This document shows, piece by piece, positions 8,234-16,607 of a stretch of 64,000 bases of DNA. A program made the translations under genes and the position numbers. The notes under the pieces were generated by a model. It had not been told where the DNA came from. It ran no database searches and worked only from the letters and a program-made list of their open reading frames with translations. Positions within the stretch are counted from its first letter, which is position 1. Each line of letters starts with the position of its first letter. This DNA comes from UBA1926 sp002337215 (GTDB lineage Bacteria; Planctomycetota; Phycisphaerae; Phycisphaerales; UBA1924): NCBI GenBank assembly GCA_963973795.1, contig CAXBAF010000016.1, forward strand, positions 28,104-92,103. The letters are read 5' to 3'.

Positions 8234-9577
8234 TCACACCGGCTTCACAGCCGCACGTCCCACCGAGTAGTAGTGCCAGCCCATCTCGCCGAGGTGCTGG
8301 CGGCGGTAGAGGTTCCGGCCGTCGAAGATCGCCTTGCCGTTCATCGCCTCGCCCAGACGGGCGAAATCGGGGCTCTTGAATTCGTCCCAATCGGTCGAGA
8401 TCACGAGGGCGTCGGCCCCCTGCGCGCACTCATACATATCCTCGATGAGTTCGATGGTGGGGGCTTCCTTGCTGACGTTTTCCATCGCGACGGGGTCGAA
8501 ACCGCGGACTTTGCAGCCGTACCCGAGGGCCTTGCGGGCAAGGGTGAGGGCGGGAGACTCGCGGATGTCGTCGGTGCGGGGCTTGAAGGCGAGGCCCCAG
8601 AAGGCGAGGGTCTTGCCGGTGAGGCCCTGCTCGCCGCCGAAGTGGGCAACGAGCTTCTTGAAGAAGCGGTCGCGCTGGGCCTGGTTGGTGTCGTGCACGG
8701 CCTTGGAGACGAGCGTGGGGGTGCCGCTGGTTTCGCCCATCATGATGCAGGCGAGGGTGTCCTTGGGGAAGCACGAGCCGCCGTAGCCGACGCCGGGGTA
8801 GAGGAAGGAGTGGCCGATGCGTTTGTCGGAGCACATGCCTTCCCTCACGCGGTTGATGTTGGCGCCGTAGGCCTCGCAGAGGTTGGCCATCTCGTTGATG
8901 AAACTGATCTTGGTCGCCAGGAAGTTGTTGGACGCGTACTTGACCATCTCCGCGGACGGGATGTCCATGAGGAAGATCGGGTGCCCGTTGCGGACGAAGG
9001 GGTCGTAGAGGTCGCGGAATTGCTCACCGACGCGGTCGTTCTCGACACCCACGACGACGCGGTCGGGCTTGTTGAAGTCCGTGATCGCGTCGCCTTCTTT
9101 GAGGAACTCGGGGTTGTCGGCGACGTCGAACGGGATGCCCGGCCCGACGCGTTCGCGGATGCGGTCGCGGATCTTGAGTGTCGTGCCGACTGGGACCGTG
9201 GACTTCATGACGACGGTCTTGGGCGTCTGATCCGGTCCCAGTTTCTTGATGATGTCGGCGATGTCATCCGCGGCGGCGTGGACGTACTTCATGTCCGTGT
9301 GCCCACGCTCGTCGCTCGGGGTTCCCACGCAGATGAAGACCATGTCCGCGTCGCGATAGGCCTCGTTCTTGTCGGTGGTGTAGCGCAGCCGGCCCGCGTC
9401 GGCATTCTTGAGCATCAGCTCAGTGAGCCCCGGTTCGTAGATCGGGCAGACGCCCTTCTTGAGCTTGGCGATCTTCTCCTCGATGACATCGAGGCAGATC
9501 ACATCGTTGCCCGTGTTCGCCAGGCAGACGCCCGTGACCAGGCCCACATACCCCGTGCCCACCATCGTCAATCGCAT
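8234..9577 (-). CDS. ugd: UDP-glucose 6-dehydrogenase
   Basis: The enzyme oxidises UDP-glucose to UDP-glucuronate with two NAD+, feeding exopolysaccharide and lipid glycosylation. The 447-residue product begins with the Rossmann motif MVGTGYVGLVTG and contains ICVGTPSDERG and KSTVPVGT. It also has the NPEFLKEGDAI segment and the catalytic Cys in PGVGYGGSCFPKD. The C-terminal UDP-binding domain includes GLAFKPRTDDIRESPAL. The internal ATG at 9577 is chosen because it starts exactly at the Rossmann strand and has an AGGAG site 8 bases upstream. No other polysaccharide genes adjoin it. Confidence 0.95.
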   Translation of the reverse strand: MRLTMVGTGYVGLVTGVCLANTGNDVICLDVIEEKIAKLKKGVCPIYEPGLTELMLKNADAGRLRYTTDKNEAYRDADMVFICVGTPSDERGHTDMKYVHAAADDIADIIKKLGPDQTPKTVVMKSTVPVGTTLKIRDRIRERVGPGIPFDVADNPEFLKEGDAITDFNKPDRVVVGVENDRVGEQFRDLYDPFVRNGHPIFLMDIPSAEMVKYASNNFLATKISFINEMANLCEAYGANINRVREGMCSDKRIGHSFLYPGVGYGGSCFPKDTLACIMMGETSGTPTLVSKAVHDTNQAQRDRFFKKLVAHFGGEQGLTGKTLAFWGLAFKPRTDDIRESPALTLARKALGYGCKVRGFDPVAMENVSKEAPTIELIEDMYECAQGADALVISTDWDEFKSPDFARLGEAMNGKAIFDGRNLYRRQHLGEMGWHYYSVGRAAVKPV

Positions 9578-9788
9578 CGCTGCCGCTCCTGGGTCGCCGG
9601 CGTGAGCCGGGGTCTGCCGTCGGGCCGGTCGGCCCTCGGTGTTATCGGGTTCCGAGATTCGCCCGCCGTGCCATCGGCACATCCGTCGGCGGGGTTGGGA
9701 TGATACGGCGTCGAGACCATCACGTTGGGCTTTCGCCGGGTTTACACTCCGCGTCATCCCGAGTACGGCTCAGCACGGAGGCGAGATC

Positions 9789-10673
9789 ATGGCGACCATG
9801 GCAAAGCGTAAAAACAAGAACAAGAAGCCCAAGAAAACCCGTCCCATCGTCAATGCCGCCACGAACAGCCGGCACGAGCTGTATCAGGCGTCTGTCCAGA
9901 ACGTCGAGGCGGAGATCGATTTTGTGGACGCGACCTTCCGGGAACTGCGGGGTCGGGACGCCGTCCGCCTCCGCGAGGACTTCTGCGGGACCGGCAACAC
10001 ATCCTGCGAGTGGGTCCGGCGTCGGGCGTCGAATCTCGCGTTCGGGCTCGATATCGACGCCGAGACGCTCGCGTGGGGTGCCGAGCACATGCTGGGTGGG
10101 CTCGATCCCGAGCAGCGGGAGCGGGTCGTCCTCCACGAGCGAAACGTGCTCGACCCGGGCGACGCGATCGGCATGGACGCGATCCTTGCGATGAACTTCT
10201 CGTACTGGCTCTTCAAGACAAGGACCGAAATGGTGACCTACTTCAGGTCCGTGTTCAGCAGTCTCGGCGACGATGGGATATTTTTCCAGGACTTCTACGG
10301 CGGGTCGGAGACGATGGAAGAGCGCACCGATGAACGCGTGTGCGAGCTGCCGAACGGCGGGCGATTTACCTATGTCTGGGACCAGCACCGCTTCAAGCCC
10401 GTCACGGGCGAGGTCGAGTGCCGGATCCACTTCAAGTTCAAAGACACGTCGAAGATGGAGAACGCGTTCGTCTACCACTGGCGTCTCTGGACGCTGCCCG
10501 AGATCCAGGAGATGCTCGCCGAGGCGGGCTTCGGTCGGACGACGGTCTACTGGGAAGGCGACGAGCTCGACGACGACGGCGAGGCGACCGGCGAGGGCAA
10601 CGGCGTGTACACACCGGAAGCCGAGGGCGAGGCGGATCCCGCGTTCATCTGCTACATCGTCAGCGAGAAATAG
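9789..10673 (+). CDS. Class I SAM-dependent methyltransferase
   Basis: The 294-residue product has a very basic Lys-rich N-terminus (KRKNKNKKPKKTR) followed by a Rossmann-type methyltransferase domain. Visible are VRLREDFCGTGNTSCEW, where the glycine-rich SAM loop follows an acidic residue, and FGLDIDAETL, whose Asp would bind the SAM ribose. DAILAMNFSYWLF is the motif IV region. The substrate is unknown. A strong GGAGG site precedes the ATG and a TACACT -10-like box lies about 50 bases upstream. The gene converges on a PEP-CTERM gene with only 3 bases between their stops. Confidence 0.8.
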   Translation: MATMAKRKNKNKKPKKTRPIVNAATNSRHELYQASVQNVEAEIDFVDATFRELRGRDAVRLREDFCGTGNTSCEWVRRRASNLAFGLDIDAETLAWGAEHMLGGLDPEQRERVVLHERNVLDPGDAIGMDAILAMNFSYWLFKTRTEMVTYFRSVFSSLGDDGIFFQDFYGGSETMEERTDERVCELPNGGRFTYVWDQHRFKPVTGEVECRIHFKFKDTSKMENAFVYHWRLWTLPEIQEMLAEAGFGRTTVYWEGDELDDDGEATGEGNGVYTPEAEGEADPAFICYIVSEK

Positions 10674-10676
10674 GGC

Positions 10677-11480
10677 TCATCGGCGCCGTCGGCCGAACGC
10701 GAGCCCGAAACCCAAGGCGGCGGTCATGCCGGTCCCCGCGCCGGGGATCAGGTCGACACGCCCCGAGATCACGGCGCTGTCGCCTGCTGTGATCTCGACC
10801 TGGAAGCCCCACAGGAACACGCCCCAGAATGCCTCTGGATCCGCGGCGTTGAGCGGCGTGACGCCGACATGGTGCGAAACCAGACCGCTCTCGAGTTGCT
10901 CGCCGGGCCCGAGATCCGTGGACAGGGACCCGACGGATGCACCGATGATCTCGTTCCCGTCGCCGAGGCCCGCGGAGTTGAGCCCGCCGAGCCCGGTGTA
11001 CGCGAGGGCCCCGTTGCCGGCGCCGCCGACGCCAGCGAGCCCGTCGCCGCCGCTGCGCGAGGTCCCGTCGATGCTCCGCACCGAGACCGAGGAATTGAAG
11101 AGGGTGTCCCCTTCGCCCGGCGCGAGCGGCCCCAGCACCAGTGACGACGAGATGAGCAGCGATTGATCGGTGAAGTTCTCGACGCGGATCGCGAACTCGG
11201 ACCAGGGATCGAGGTCGTAAGAGAACGAAGTCAGCGTGAGGCGAGCGAACTCGATTTCTTCGAAGGTGATCGGATCGAAGGTGAAGAACGACTGACTCAG
11301 CCCCGGCGGGGAGCCCGCTTTGTTACCAAGCGCCCACTGTCCGCTCCGGAAGTCGGTCGCGCCCCCGGCTCTCGCGCTCGACACTGCCTCAAGCGTCGGG
11401 GCGAGCATCTGGGCTCGCGCACCGAACGTGAACAGCATGAACGCGCACAACGCGACAAATGTCTTCTTCTTCCCTTGCAT
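10677..11480 (-). CDS. Exported protein with PEP-CTERM-like tail
   Basis: The 267-residue product has a signal peptide (KKKTFVALCAFMLFTFGARAQ) and a Gly/Ser-rich beta-type mature domain. The C-terminus contains a proline-glycine motif (LIPGAGTG), a hydrophobic stretch and a terminal RRRR, which is the layout of PEP-CTERM sorting signals recognised by exosortases. ATG 11480 is taken as the start because it directly opens the signal peptide. The next in-frame start upstream would place a charged segment before it. The function of the mature domain is unknown. Confidence 0.75.
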   Translation of the reverse strand: MQGKKKTFVALCAFMLFTFGARAQMLAPTLEAVSSARAGGATDFRSGQWALGNKAGSPPGLSQSFFTFDPITFEEIEFARLTLTSFSYDLDPWSEFAIRVENFTDQSLLISSSLVLGPLAPGEGDTLFNSSVSVRSIDGTSRSGGDGLAGVGGAGNGALAYTGLGGLNSAGLGDGNEIIGASVGSLSTDLGPGEQLESGLVSHHVGVTPLNAADPEAFWGVFLWGFQVEITAGDSAVISGRVDLIPGAGTGMTAALGFGLAFGRRRR

Positions 11481-11671
11481 GTTCTTCCCCGATGAAGTTC
11501 TCGAACGAGCCACGAATCCGGATGACTCGTTCCGGATGCGATCTTCGCAAGATACCAGAGGCATGCGCCAGCCTCCACCTCCGTGTTATCGGCACCCCGA
11601 CTCTGGGGTCTTCAAGAGACCCGCCGCACGACTGCCGAGCATCACGAGCCCCGTGAACACGCTCGCATTCC

Positions 11672-11677
11672 TACCAT
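11672..11677 (+). promoter_or_regulatory. -10-like TACCAT box before the polyprenyl synthase
   Basis: TACCAT, 6-base gap, ATG at 11684. Confidence 0.5.
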
Positions 11678-11683
11678 GCTGCC

Positions 11684-12751
11684 ATGCGCGGCGTGCTTGA
11701 AATACCTGAATCGCTTCTCCCGATCAACGAGGCGATCATCGCCGGGCTCGAGCGCGTCGAGGCGTGCTTCGATCGCCAACTCGAGACCGACATCCCGCCG
11801 GTCGCCGAGCTCTGCCGCCACATCGAGCGGTACCGGGGAAAGATGCTCCGTCCCACACTGGTGCTGCTCACGGGGCTCGCCGCCCATCCCGAGGCCGCGG
11901 GTCGGCTCTCGTCGGGGGATGGTCTCGCCGGACTCTGGAGCGACGAGCACATCGGGCTCGGGGCCGTCGTGGAGATGGTCCACATGGCGACATTGGTCCA
12001 TGATGATGTCCTCGACGACGCCGAGATCAGGCGGCGGGGGCAGACCGTCAACGCGTTGCGGGGCAACGAGGCCGCGGTGATCCTGGGCGATTACCTCCTC
12101 GCGTCCGCGTACCACCTGTGCTCATCGGTGGAGAGCCGGCAGGCCGCGCTCGCCGTCGGTGATACCGCGATGACGATGGCGTCCGGGGAGTTGCTCCAGC
12201 TCCATCATCGCGAGGATCTCTCGCTCGATGAGCCGACCTACTACGAGATCGTGGACCGAAAGACGGGCGCCCTGATCGGGCTTTCCTGCTCGCTCGGCGC
12301 GGCCGCGAGCGGGGCGGACGACGCGACCGTCGATGCGCTCAAGCGTTTCGGCCGGGACATGGGCATCGCCTTCCAGATCAAAGACGATCTGCTCGACCTC
12401 ATGGGCGAGGAGACGATCATCGGCAAGTCCGTCCGGCGCGACCTCGCCAAGGGCAAACTCACACTCCCGCTCATCCACGCCTTCAACGCCGCGAGCCCCG
12501 ATGTCCGGGGCAGGCTGCTCCGCGAGGTGAAGAACCTGGGCGAGGCGGAGGGGGCCGAAAGCCCGGCCGCCAGCGCCGCGGTCGATCAACTCGTCGCGAC
12601 GATGCGCGACCTGGGCTCGATCGACTACGCCAAGGCGAGCGCCGAGAAGATCGTCGAGCGGGCGAAGGCCTCGCTGGGCGTGCTCCCCGCGAGCCCGGTG
12701 CGGGATTTCATCGAGTTCAGCGCCGACGCGGTGATCGACCGGCGGTTCTGA
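11684..12751 (+). CDS. Polyprenyl diphosphate synthase (trans-type)
   Basis: The enzyme condenses isopentenyl diphosphate onto an allylic primer to make the long chain used for quinone side chains. The 355-residue protein has the first aspartate-rich motif in LVHDDVLDDAEIRRRG (about residues 105-120). The second is FQIKDDLLDLMGEE, and between them lie the conserved GDYLLA and the basic RRG that binds pyrophosphate. The small residues before the first motif suggest a long product, perhaps octaprenyl, but chain length cannot be set from sequence alone. With mqnE and ubiB elsewhere in the window it would supply the menaquinone tail. tyrS follows 56 bases later. Confidence 0.9.
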   Translation: MRGVLEIPESLLPINEAIIAGLERVEACFDRQLETDIPPVAELCRHIERYRGKMLRPTLVLLTGLAAHPEAAGRLSSGDGLAGLWSDEHIGLGAVVEMVHMATLVHDDVLDDAEIRRRGQTVNALRGNEAAVILGDYLLASAYHLCSSVESRQAALAVGDTAMTMASGELLQLHHREDLSLDEPTYYEIVDRKTGALIGLSCSLGAAASGADDATVDALKRFGRDMGIAFQIKDDLLDLMGEETIIGKSVRRDLAKGKLTLPLIHAFNAASPDVRGRLLREVKNLGEAEGAESPAASAAVDQLVATMRDLGSIDYAKASAEKIVERAKASLGVLPASPVRDFIEFSADAVIDRRF

Positions 12752-12793
12752 GCCGCGGGTGCTGAACGGGGCCCGAGCCGGGGGCGGCACGCA

Positions 12794-12799
12794 TAACCT
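12794..12799 (+). promoter_or_regulatory. -10-like TAACCT box before tyrS
   Basis: TAACCT, 8-base gap, ATG at 12808. Confidence 0.4.
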
Positions 12800-12807
12800 T
12801 GCGGGCC

Positions 12808-14202
12808 ATGACAACGACCTCTTCAACGCCAGCCGTGACCGACCTGATCGCCGAACTGCAGTGGCGGGGGCTGCTCCACCAGTGCACCGACGAGGCTGGT
12901 CTGCGCGAGCACCTCGCCGATCCCGCGAACGCATCCCGCAAGATCTATTCGGGATTCGACCCCACGGCCCCCAGCCTGACGATCGGCAACCTCGTCCCGA
13001 TCATGCTTCTCGCCCACGTCAAGCGGGCGGGGCACGTCGCTGTCGCGCTCCAGGGGGGCGGAACGGGCCTGATCGGGGATCCCTCGGGCAAGTCCGCCGA
13101 GCGGCAGTTGAACACCGCCGACACCGTCGCGGCGAACGTCGAGGCCCAGCGCCCGATCTTCGACGCGGTCCTCGGGAATGTCGAAGGCCATCCCCACGCG
13201 ATCGCCAACAACCTCGACTGGCTGGGCGGGCTTGGCTACATCGAGGCCCTCCGCGACATCGGCAAGCACTTCAGCGTCAACATGATGATGCAGAAGGAAT
13301 CGGTGAAGGCACGCCTCGAGAACCGCGAGCAGGGGATCTCGTACACAGAGTTCTCCTACATGATCCTGCAGGCGTACGACTTCGCGCATCTGTACGAGCA
13401 TGAGGGCATCACCGTGCAGATCGGCGGGAGCGATCAGTACGGGAACATCGTGGCGGGGACGGATCTGATAAGACGAAAGACTGCAGAGGATAAGTTCTTC
13501 GCCGCGAAGCAGGAACAAAGCAAAGAGGCCGGTGAAGTCGTCAGTTTCTCCGGCTCTGACTACGAACGTCTCGCTTTCGGCATCACAGCCCCCCTCGTCA
13601 CGAAGGCCGACGGCACCAAGTTCGGCAAAACAGAATCCGGCGCCGTTTGGCTCACCGCCGACAAAACCAGCCCCTACGCCTACTACCAGTTCTGGCTCAA
13701 CGCCACCGACGACGACGCGACAAACTGGATCAAGATCTTTACGTTCCTCACCCAGGACGAGATCGAATCGCTCATCGCTCGCCACGCCGAGAACCCGGGC
13801 ATGCGCGAACTGCAACGCACGCTCGCCCAGCACGCGACGACCATCCTGCACGGCGAGGAGGCGATGCACCGCGCCGAGTCGGCGGGCAAGGCGCTGTTCA
13901 GCGGCGAGATCGCGGATCTCGACGAGCCGACACTGCTCGAAGTGCTCGCGGATGTGCCCTCGAGCGATCACCCGAAGGCCGACCTCGCGGGTGATGGACT
14001 GGACCCGATCGAACTGCTCAAGCGGGCGAGCCTCGCGAGTTCGAACCGCGAGGCCCGCGAGTTTCTGGGCAACGGCTCCGTCTCGATCAACGGCGCGAAG
14101 ATCGACGGTGATACGCGGATCACCGAATCCCACCTCCTGCACGGCTCATTGATCGCTGTGCGCCGTGGCAAGAAAAAATGGCACCTGACAAGATGGAAGT
14201 GA
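12808..14202 (+). CDS. tyrS: Tyrosine--tRNA ligase
   Basis: TyrRS charges tRNA-Tyr with tyrosine. The 464-residue class I synthetase has YSGFDPTAPSLTIGNL, where TIGN replaces HIGH, and GGSDQYGNIVAGTDLI. It also has the KMSKS equivalent KFGKT at about residues 271-275 in TKADGTKFGKTESG. A C-terminal S4 RNA-binding domain (LASSNREAREFLGNGSVSINGAK) ends the protein. Between the tyrosine-binding and KFGKT segments there is a roughly 29-residue insertion (about 224-252, from KTAEDKFFAA to FSGSDY) not seen in ordinary bacterial TyrRS. Its codons are noticeably less GC-rich than the rest. The first part overlaps nothing and starts at ATG 12808 rather than the TTG three codons earlier. Confidence 0.95.
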   Translation: MTTTSSTPAVTDLIAELQWRGLLHQCTDEAGLREHLADPANASRKIYSGFDPTAPSLTIGNLVPIMLLAHVKRAGHVAVALQGGGTGLIGDPSGKSAERQLNTADTVAANVEAQRPIFDAVLGNVEGHPHAIANNLDWLGGLGYIEALRDIGKHFSVNMMMQKESVKARLENREQGISYTEFSYMILQAYDFAHLYEHEGITVQIGGSDQYGNIVAGTDLIRRKTAEDKFFAAKQEQSKEAGEVVSFSGSDYERLAFGITAPLVTKADGTKFGKTESGAVWLTADKTSPYAYYQFWLNATDDDATNWIKIFTFLTQDEIESLIARHAENPGMRELQRTLAQHATTILHGEEAMHRAESAGKALFSGEIADLDEPTLLEVLADVPSSDHPKADLAGDGLDPIELLKRASLASSNREAREFLGNGSVSINGAKIDGDTRITESHLLHGSLIAVRRGKKKWHLTRWK

Positions 14203-14325
14203 CAGCACGCCCCGAAACCGGGCCTGTCGCGGCCGAGTGTGAAGCGTTCAACTGATCGCGCCGAGCGAATTTTCTTGCTTTCGAGCGGGATTTCTGGAAG
14301 ATACGAAGTGGCGATTCCCGTGGGG

Positions 14326-14361
14326 GGAACGCCGCCGCGGGAGTTCTTCGCGCGGCGTTCC
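14326..14361 (+). promoter_or_regulatory. Stable hairpin in the leader of the CBS-domain gene
   Basis: GGAACGCCG (14326-14334) pairs perfectly with CGGCGTTCC (14353-14361), with an 18-base loop. It is not followed by a T-run, so it is not an intrinsic terminator. It sits 78 bases before the ATG at 14440, downstream of a weak promoter-like TTGCTT near 14275, and could act as a leader element. Confidence 0.35.
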
Positions 14362-14439
14362 GAGCCGTGGCATCACGACGAGCCGCCGCTCAGTGAGAAA
14401 ACCCGGCATGACATCTGCCATCCACGGAAAGGGGGCAAC

Positions 14440-14886
14440 ATGTTTCTGGTTTCCCAGTTGATCGCTCGCAAGCACGAGGCCGGCACGCGGACCGTTGAGA
14501 CCGTCTCGCCCGACACGACGGTGCTCGACGCGGCCAAGATTATGAACGACCAGCACATCGGCTCGCTCGTCGTGGTCGGGCAGGAGGGCGGGCTTGTCGG
14601 GATTGTCACCGAGCGTGACTTCCTCCGCCGCGTCATCGCCGATGGGCGGAACCCCGCCGAAACCCGCGTCAGCGAGATCATGACCCGTTCGATCCTGACG
14701 TGCACGCCCGATACCCGTCTCGACGAAGTCCGCAACACGATGCGCGAACGCCGGGTGCGGCACATGCCGATCATCGAGTGTGATCGTCTCGTCGGGATGA
14801 TCTCGATCGGCGATCTCAACTTCGCCGAGTCGCGGGCCCTCAACGAGCAGGTCGAGCAGCTCGAGATGTACATCCGCACGGCCTGA
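14440..14886 (+). CDS. CBS-domain protein (tandem CBS pair)
   Basis: The 148-residue protein is one CBS pair (Bateman module), which typically binds adenine nucleotides. The first CBS covers about residues 16-65 (VSPDTTVLDAAKIMNDQHIGSLVVV, then VGIVTERDFLRRV). The second covers about 76-130 (SEIMTRSILTCTPDTRLDEVRNTM, then LVGMISIGDLNF). There is no other domain, so it is likely a stand-alone sensor that partners with an enzyme or channel. The ATG is preceded by GAAAGGGGGC. A long leader with a hairpin lies upstream and a strong terminator follows 43 bases after the stop, so it is a single-gene unit. Confidence 0.9.
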   Translation: MFLVSQLIARKHEAGTRTVETVSPDTTVLDAAKIMNDQHIGSLVVVGQEGGLVGIVTERDFLRRVIADGRNPAETRVSEIMTRSILTCTPDTRLDEVRNTMRERRVRHMPIIECDRLVGMISIGDLNFAESRALNEQVEQLEMYIRTA

Positions 14887-14928
14887 GCACGCGGCTCACG
14901 CCGGAGATAACACAATCGATTCTCTCAG

Positions 14929-14951
14929 CACGGCCGACACGGCCGTGTTTT
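14929..14951 (+). terminator. Intrinsic terminator after the CBS gene
   Basis: CACGGCCG-ACA-CGGCCGTG forms an 8-bp stem with a 3-base loop, followed by TTTTC. Confidence 0.8.
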
Positions 14952-14974
14952 CATTTCGCACTCGGCACGAGAAT

Positions 14975-15961
14975 TCACACGCCGGGCTGCGCCGCCGCCC
15001 GCGCGATCGTCTGCGGTGATTCGGGTTCACCTGTCCTCGAACTCAGCAGCACGGCCTCCGCGGTTGAGAGCAGGCCCACCCAGTCCGTCGCGGGCTCGCC
15101 CGCGTGCGATCCATCGATCGCTCCGCGCACCGCATCGGCGACGACGCCCTCGAACCCCGCGTTCGGGCCGTCCGTCCGTGAGGAATCCTGCTTCTTCCCC
15201 TCGGCGTCCACCCAGTCGAACCCGCTCGGGCGCACCGTAAACCGTCCGCTCGCCCCGCTCAGCGTGATCCGCCATCCCCAGGGTGCCCGGTCCGAGATCA
15301 GCAGTTGCCCGCAACGCCCGTCGGCGAAACGGAGCAACGCCGCGGCGCTGCCCTCCAACTCGCTGAGCCGCTTGGTGGGTCGTGCCGCCGCGGCGTCCAC
15401 GAGTTCCGGCTGTCCGACAAGCGTCTGGACGGTGTCGAGCGCACCGAGCATCGCCGCGGCCGCGCCGCCCACGCCCGGCGGTGCGAACGACTCGATCGTG
15501 ATGAGGTTTGCCTGGCCGAAGTCGCTGAACGCGTCCTCGGCGGCGCGGAAACTCGGCTGCCGGCGGACACGGGGAACAAGACGAATTCCCGCCGCGGGGC
15601 TTGTGCCACCGGTCTCTTTGAAGAGCCCGCTTTCACCCGCCTGGATCAACCCGGTCGCTGGGGAGACAGTCGTGAGCACCGCGGTGCCCGACGCTCGGAG
15701 TTCCGCCAGGGTCCGCCCATCGAGCGAGCCGGTCTCGCTGTCCGGGAACGCCGCGATCAGCACCATGCTCGGCTTCTCGGCCATCACCGTCGCCCGGAGA
15801 TCGTCAAACACGCGGACATCGTCGTCGTTGAGAGACTCGCGGACCGCCTCGGGATTCGGCCCCCCCGCGGCGACAAGCGTCGCGCCCGCGTCGCGGACGA
15901 TCGCCGCGAGCCGGCTCGCCGCGGATCCCCCAGCCCAGATGATCGCATCGCTCGCGCCCAT
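14975..15961 (-). CDS. Gfo/Idh/MocA-like (NAD-binding oxidoreductase-like) protein
   Basis: The 328-residue product begins with a Rossmann-like pattern (DAIIWAGGSAASRLAAIVRDAGATLVAAGG). It continues with VRVFDDLRATVMAEKPSMVLIAAFPD, as in the nucleotide-binding half of Gfo/Idh/MocA oxidoreductases, where a per-substrate 'delegation to an NAD-bound sugar' reaction is usual. The central part (DFGQANLITIESFAPPGVGGAAAAML) and a beta-rich end (LLRFADGRCGQLLISDRAPWGWRITLSG) fit the C-terminal dimer domain. The glycine-rich loop is degenerate and no catalytic EKP motif is evident, so enzymatic activity is doubtful. The gene stands alone, divergent from rnpB. Confidence 0.55.
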   Translation of the reverse strand: MGASDAIIWAGGSAASRLAAIVRDAGATLVAAGGPNPEAVRESLNDDDVRVFDDLRATVMAEKPSMVLIAAFPDSETGSLDGRTLAELRASGTAVLTTVSPATGLIQAGESGLFKETGGTSPAAGIRLVPRVRRQPSFRAAEDAFSDFGQANLITIESFAPPGVGGAAAAMLGALDTVQTLVGQPELVDAAAARPTKRLSELEGSAAALLRFADGRCGQLLISDRAPWGWRITLSGASGRFTVRPSGFDWVDAEGKKQDSSRTDGPNAGFEGVVADAVRGAIDGSHAGEPATDWVGLLSTAEAVLLSSRTGEPESPQTIARAAAQPGV

Positions 15962-15967
15962 GTCGAC

Positions 15968-15973
15968 AGATTA
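15968..15973 (-). promoter_or_regulatory. -10-like TAATCT box before the 14975-15961 gene
   Basis: Minus-strand TAATCT, 6-base gap, ATG at 15961. Confidence 0.5.
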
Positions 15974-16012
15974 GCCTTCCGCCCATCCGGCCGCATCGGG
16001 ACCGAAGCCGGA

Positions 16013-16018
16013 TAGACT
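16013..16018 (+). promoter_or_regulatory. -10-like TAGACT box before rnpB
   Basis: TAGACT lies about 20 bases before the 5' strand of the rnpB P1 helix. The predicted transcript would begin near 16025. No clear -35 box is seen. Confidence 0.4.
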
Positions 16019-16035
16019 TCTCCAAGCGCGGCAAG

Positions 16036-16521
16036 GCGGTCGCGTGCCGGCGTCCCCGCCTTCGGACCGGGGCGTCGCGCATGAGGAAAGTCCGAGCACG
16101 GCAGGGCACGGTGGTGGGCAACACCCACCCGTCGGGTGTGGTCCCCGGCGAGCGGTAGATCCCCGCAAGGTTCGTCCTGCGGGGGGCGTGAAGAAACCAG
16201 ACCGCCGATGGCCAGGGCCAGTTCTTCGGAGCGGGCATTGGCACAGGCAAGGGTGAGACGGTGCGGTAAGAGCGCACCGGTCCGGTGGCGACACCGGGCG
16301 ACCAGGACTCCACACCGCGTGCAAGCTCAAGCAGGCGCCAGGCCGGCCCGGTCAATGGCGTCGGGTAGAGTGCTGAGGGGAAACCCTCCAGTCCGTCGGC
16401 AACGGCGGACGCAGAGAAATGACCGCCCACCGGTGGTGCCGCATTCAGAGCCCCCGTCAATGCAACGGGTGCGGATCAACGCGACCGGGGACAGAACTCG
16501 GCTTACCAGCCGCGCGACCAC
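16036..16521 (+). ncRNA. rnpB: RNase P RNA, catalytic subunit
   Basis: RNase P RNA cleaves the 5' leader from pre-tRNAs. The conserved cores are all present in order: GAGGAAAGTCCG (16083-16094), AGAGAAATGACCGCC (16413-16427) and ACAGAACTCGGCTTA (16491-16505). The 5' GGTCGCGTG (16038-16046) pairs with CGCGCGACC (16511-16519) to form helix P1, which fixes the ends to within a few bases. The overall length of about 485 bases is slightly longer than the usual 350-400, through extended hairpins in the middle. A strong terminator follows directly. Confidence 0.95.
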
Positions 16522-16526
16522 AGACA

Positions 16527-16563
16527 TGGGCCCTCGCGAGAGCGGGGGCCCATGGCCGTTTTT
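16527..16563 (+). terminator. Intrinsic terminator of rnpB
   Basis: TGGGCCCTCGC-GAGA-GCGGGGGCCCA forms an 11-bp stem with one T-G pair, then a T-run at 16559-16563. Confidence 0.85.
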
Positions 16564-16607
16564 GAACCGCGACCGACACTGCGCAGATGCTGCTCGGGGG
16601 CGATGAC

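Noticed and set aside
8087..9703. A 538-codon frame antisense to ugd
   Set aside because: The ugd enzyme on the opposite strand explains the whole region, and the translated antisense has no domain.
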